The notes under the pieces were generated by a model. It was given only the letters and a program-made list of their open reading frames with translations, made no database searches and was not told the origin of the DNA. Positions 54,401 through 57,400 of a DNA stretch of 64,000 nt are shown one piece after another. Within the stretch, counting starts at the first letter, position 1, and the number at the start of each line of letters is the position of its first letter. The DNA comes from Nilaparvata lugens (taxonomy: Eukaryota; Arthropoda; Insecta; Hemiptera; Delphacidae), in assembly GCF_014356525.2 (NCBI RefSeq), contig NC_052515.1, positions 24,125,212 through 24,189,211 of the forward strand. The letters are read 5' to 3'. The position numbers were made by a program, and so were the translations under genes.

Positions 54401-57400
54401 GTTCAGCACCATGGATATTGCCCAAGTAGTTCCAAAATTATTCACCATGTTTCGTGATAAACGAAGTACTATGAGGTTTGAGGTTAGATTCTATTATACT
54501 CTGAAAATTGAATTGGAATAGTTTATAATATCTTATTTGTATTTCATTCATCCAAATAAAATGATAGTATCTTATTGCAAAATACTTTATTCAATTCTAG
54601 AAGCATAAACTGATTCCGTTTCATAAACTTTTTTGTAAACACGTTCACATCAAATCAGAATCAGCTGACTTCAAGGTTATTTTACAGCCCTAGGGCCATA
54701 AAAATTTTACTGGCCTGATCAGAAAACAACAATCATTTTCGGCCTCCATATGACGCACGTAAACCAGCTCATTACATCCAAGTGGGGCGAAAATAATTTT
54801 TCGCCCCACTTGGATGTAATGAGCTGGTTTACGTGCGTCATATGGAGGCCGAAAGTGATTGTTTTCTGACCAGGCCGGTAAAATTTTTACGGCCCTAGGG
54901 CTGTAAAATAACCTTGAAGTCAGCTGATTCTGATTTGATGTGAACGTGTTTACAAAATAGTTTATGAAACGGAATCAGTTTATGCTTCTAGAATTGAATA
55001 AAGTTTTTGCAATAAGATACTATCATTTTATTTGGATGAATGAAATACAAATGAGATATTATAAACTATTCAAATTCAATTTTCAGAGTATAATAGAATC
55101 TAACCTCAAACCTCCTAGTAAAGCGTTTATCACGGAACATGGTGGATAAACGGAATCATTTTATGCTTCTAGAATTCAATAAAGTATTCTGTAATAATAT
55201 ACTATCATTTTATTTAAATGAATAAAATACAGATAAGATATATATTATAAACTATTCAAATAATTCGATTTTCATAGAAGGATAGAACTTCTAACCTAAA
55301 CTTCCATTGACATGCACTCATGCAGATCACATCAGATTGGCCGAATTTCAAGTGTGCTAAAACAGCTGATCAAAAACTTTTTCAAGTGTGATAAACCAGC
55401 TGATCAAAAACTTTTTCAAGTGTGATAAACCAGCTGATCAAAAACTTTTCATTATTTGTGTTTATCATTCAATAATTAAAACATTTATAATAATATCATC
55501 TTATTGTCATTTGAAATTAAGATAAGGAAGTTGAAATACTTTGGGCACATTATGAGAGGACCTAAGTATGGAATGCTGCACCTCATAATACAAGGTAAAC
55601 TTGTTGGTAGGCGTTCGGTGGGACGTAGAAGAGTGTCTTGGTTGAGAAACCTGAGGGAGGCATTCAACTGCTCGTCACAGGACCTCTTCCGAGCCGCAGT
55701 AAACAAGGTGAGAATTGCCATGATGGTAGCCAACCTCCAGAATGGAGAAGGTACCTAAAGAAGAAGATTGTCATTTGGAAGAATAAAAAGTATAAACTCA
55801 ACCTCTTACATAATTGAACATAATCTTTTAGGTTATTTAGACAAATCAGAATAAAAAATAAAAATACTTGGACAATTTCTTGATATTCAGATTTGCTAGA
55901 GCTATGACCTTCCACTTTTGCTTTCGGAAGTGCTTATAATAGACAATGAGAATAATTATTATTCTCATATATATATTGTTTATTTTTCTGTGTGGCGAAA
56001 AATTACGTTATCACCATGGGCAAAAATGTTTTTCCGGCTCTCAATCTTTTCTAGTCCTCGGCCTACGGCCTCGGACTTGAAAACCGATTTCGAGCCAGAA
56101 AAGTCTCATTTTCGGCCCTAGGTGCGAAATATACTATTACCTAGCCAATTTTTATTGTACAACTTACTCCTCCTCACTTCCTCATTGTGACCCCAGCACC
56201 TAACCTCAAATTTGGAACTTCCTGTTACTTATGTATCCTACTAAAAACACCAGTCTATCTGAGGATGGTGCAGGTCTAGCCCCGAAACCATGGTCCTTTT
56301 GTAAAAACAAAATTAATGTGGTATTGACAACATCTGTGTCTCATTTTTTCACTATAAATATAAATAAATGATTTCTTCATTCAATCATTTATAATACCTA
56401 TTATTGATCTTAATGGAATGAATTCAATTTTATAAAATTCTGGATTAGTAGCTAACAATAATTATGGGTCAATAGAAATGAAATTCATGTTGAATATTAC
56501 GTGATAGGAGTTGATATTGCGAATGCAAAAGACAACATTAAACTATTTTCAAAGCACTCGTTAATCAACAACTCTGAACCTATGGAAAACTAATGTAACT
56601 TGAATGAGATATCAATGTTAATGCTCTACTGTAATCGTATTTGTTAATTTCATCATTTCGTATTAATGCTTTTTTTTCTCAACACAAAGACGCCTTATTA
56701 CTTGAATGCAATGAATATATACAGGGTGTTTCAGAAGTAGTGTCGAACATTTTAGGGTATTGTTCCTGGATGATAGGAGTCTACTAATGTCGTATCTTAA
56801 GTGTCTAAAACTCAGCGGTTATCCTTATAGCAGCTGCTGCCATTTTGTTTTTTTCACTGAATTTGTATCTCAAGAAAATATCTCTTAAATTTGGCATGAA
56901 TATTTATGCTATAAAGACTCAACTTTAAAAAATAAAAATAGAATGTTTTCTATGTAAATTTCTAAAATGGCGGCCACTTTAAATCTTAGATTGCAAATTT
57001 CACAAAAATCGTTCACTTTACAGAAATTTTTTCAGGATGTTTTTGGAGTGACATTGGGTGGTATTTTCGGTCATGCCTTGTGCACTGGGATGGCTGTTAT
57101 GGGTGGTCGATTTATCGCTCAAAGGATATCAGTAAGAACAGGTAATCTCTTAGTATTCATTATTTTTGTTTAGAAATAGAGAACATCCAACGCAGATTGA
57201 ATAGGGCTTGACATTTATACGTATTAAGATGTAGTTGAATATGAATATCTCATAGTAAAGCCATAAATAAACCCATTCATTTTAGAATTTGAGATTCAAA
57301 TTTTTCCTACAAAAAACTTTTTTCGTATGAGCCTTGCTTTCTTAATGAACCATGTAACTCATTCTTGGAAACTACCAGAAAGCTTCAAATTTTGAAAGTT

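Larger units (their letters stand above)
53721..56139. repeat. 2.4 kb inverted repeat (foldback), axis near 54795
   Basis: The terminal arms 'taatagtatatttcgcacct' and 'aggtgcgaaatatactatta' are exact complements. Matching blocks continue inward on both sides: 'agagccggaaaaacattttt', 'ccgaaagcaaaagtggaagg', 'gcataaactgattccgtttc'. The centre is a near-perfect palindrome ('aagtggggcgaaaa' / 'ttttcgccccactt'). The right arm also has a triplicated 33-bp unit (55367-55450) and a LINE insertion (55514-55766). Outside the ends, 53594-53659 and 56302-56350 are also inverted copies, so the structure may be larger. No transposase frame is visible. Confidence 0.9.
49260..57035 (+). other. TMEM165 intron 6 (7.8 kb), with two large palindromes
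   Basis: It holds a MITE (49756-49960), a mariner-derived foldback (50053-50964), a small MITE (51009-51157), a duplicated 57-bp motif (52470-52560), a 2.4 kb inverted repeat (53721-56139) and an 'acagggtgtttcagaagtag' repeat end (56721-56960). The stretches 51160-52460 and 52565-53590 are not recognised; 52985-53330 is less AT-rich and could be an old element. Confidence 0.7.
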
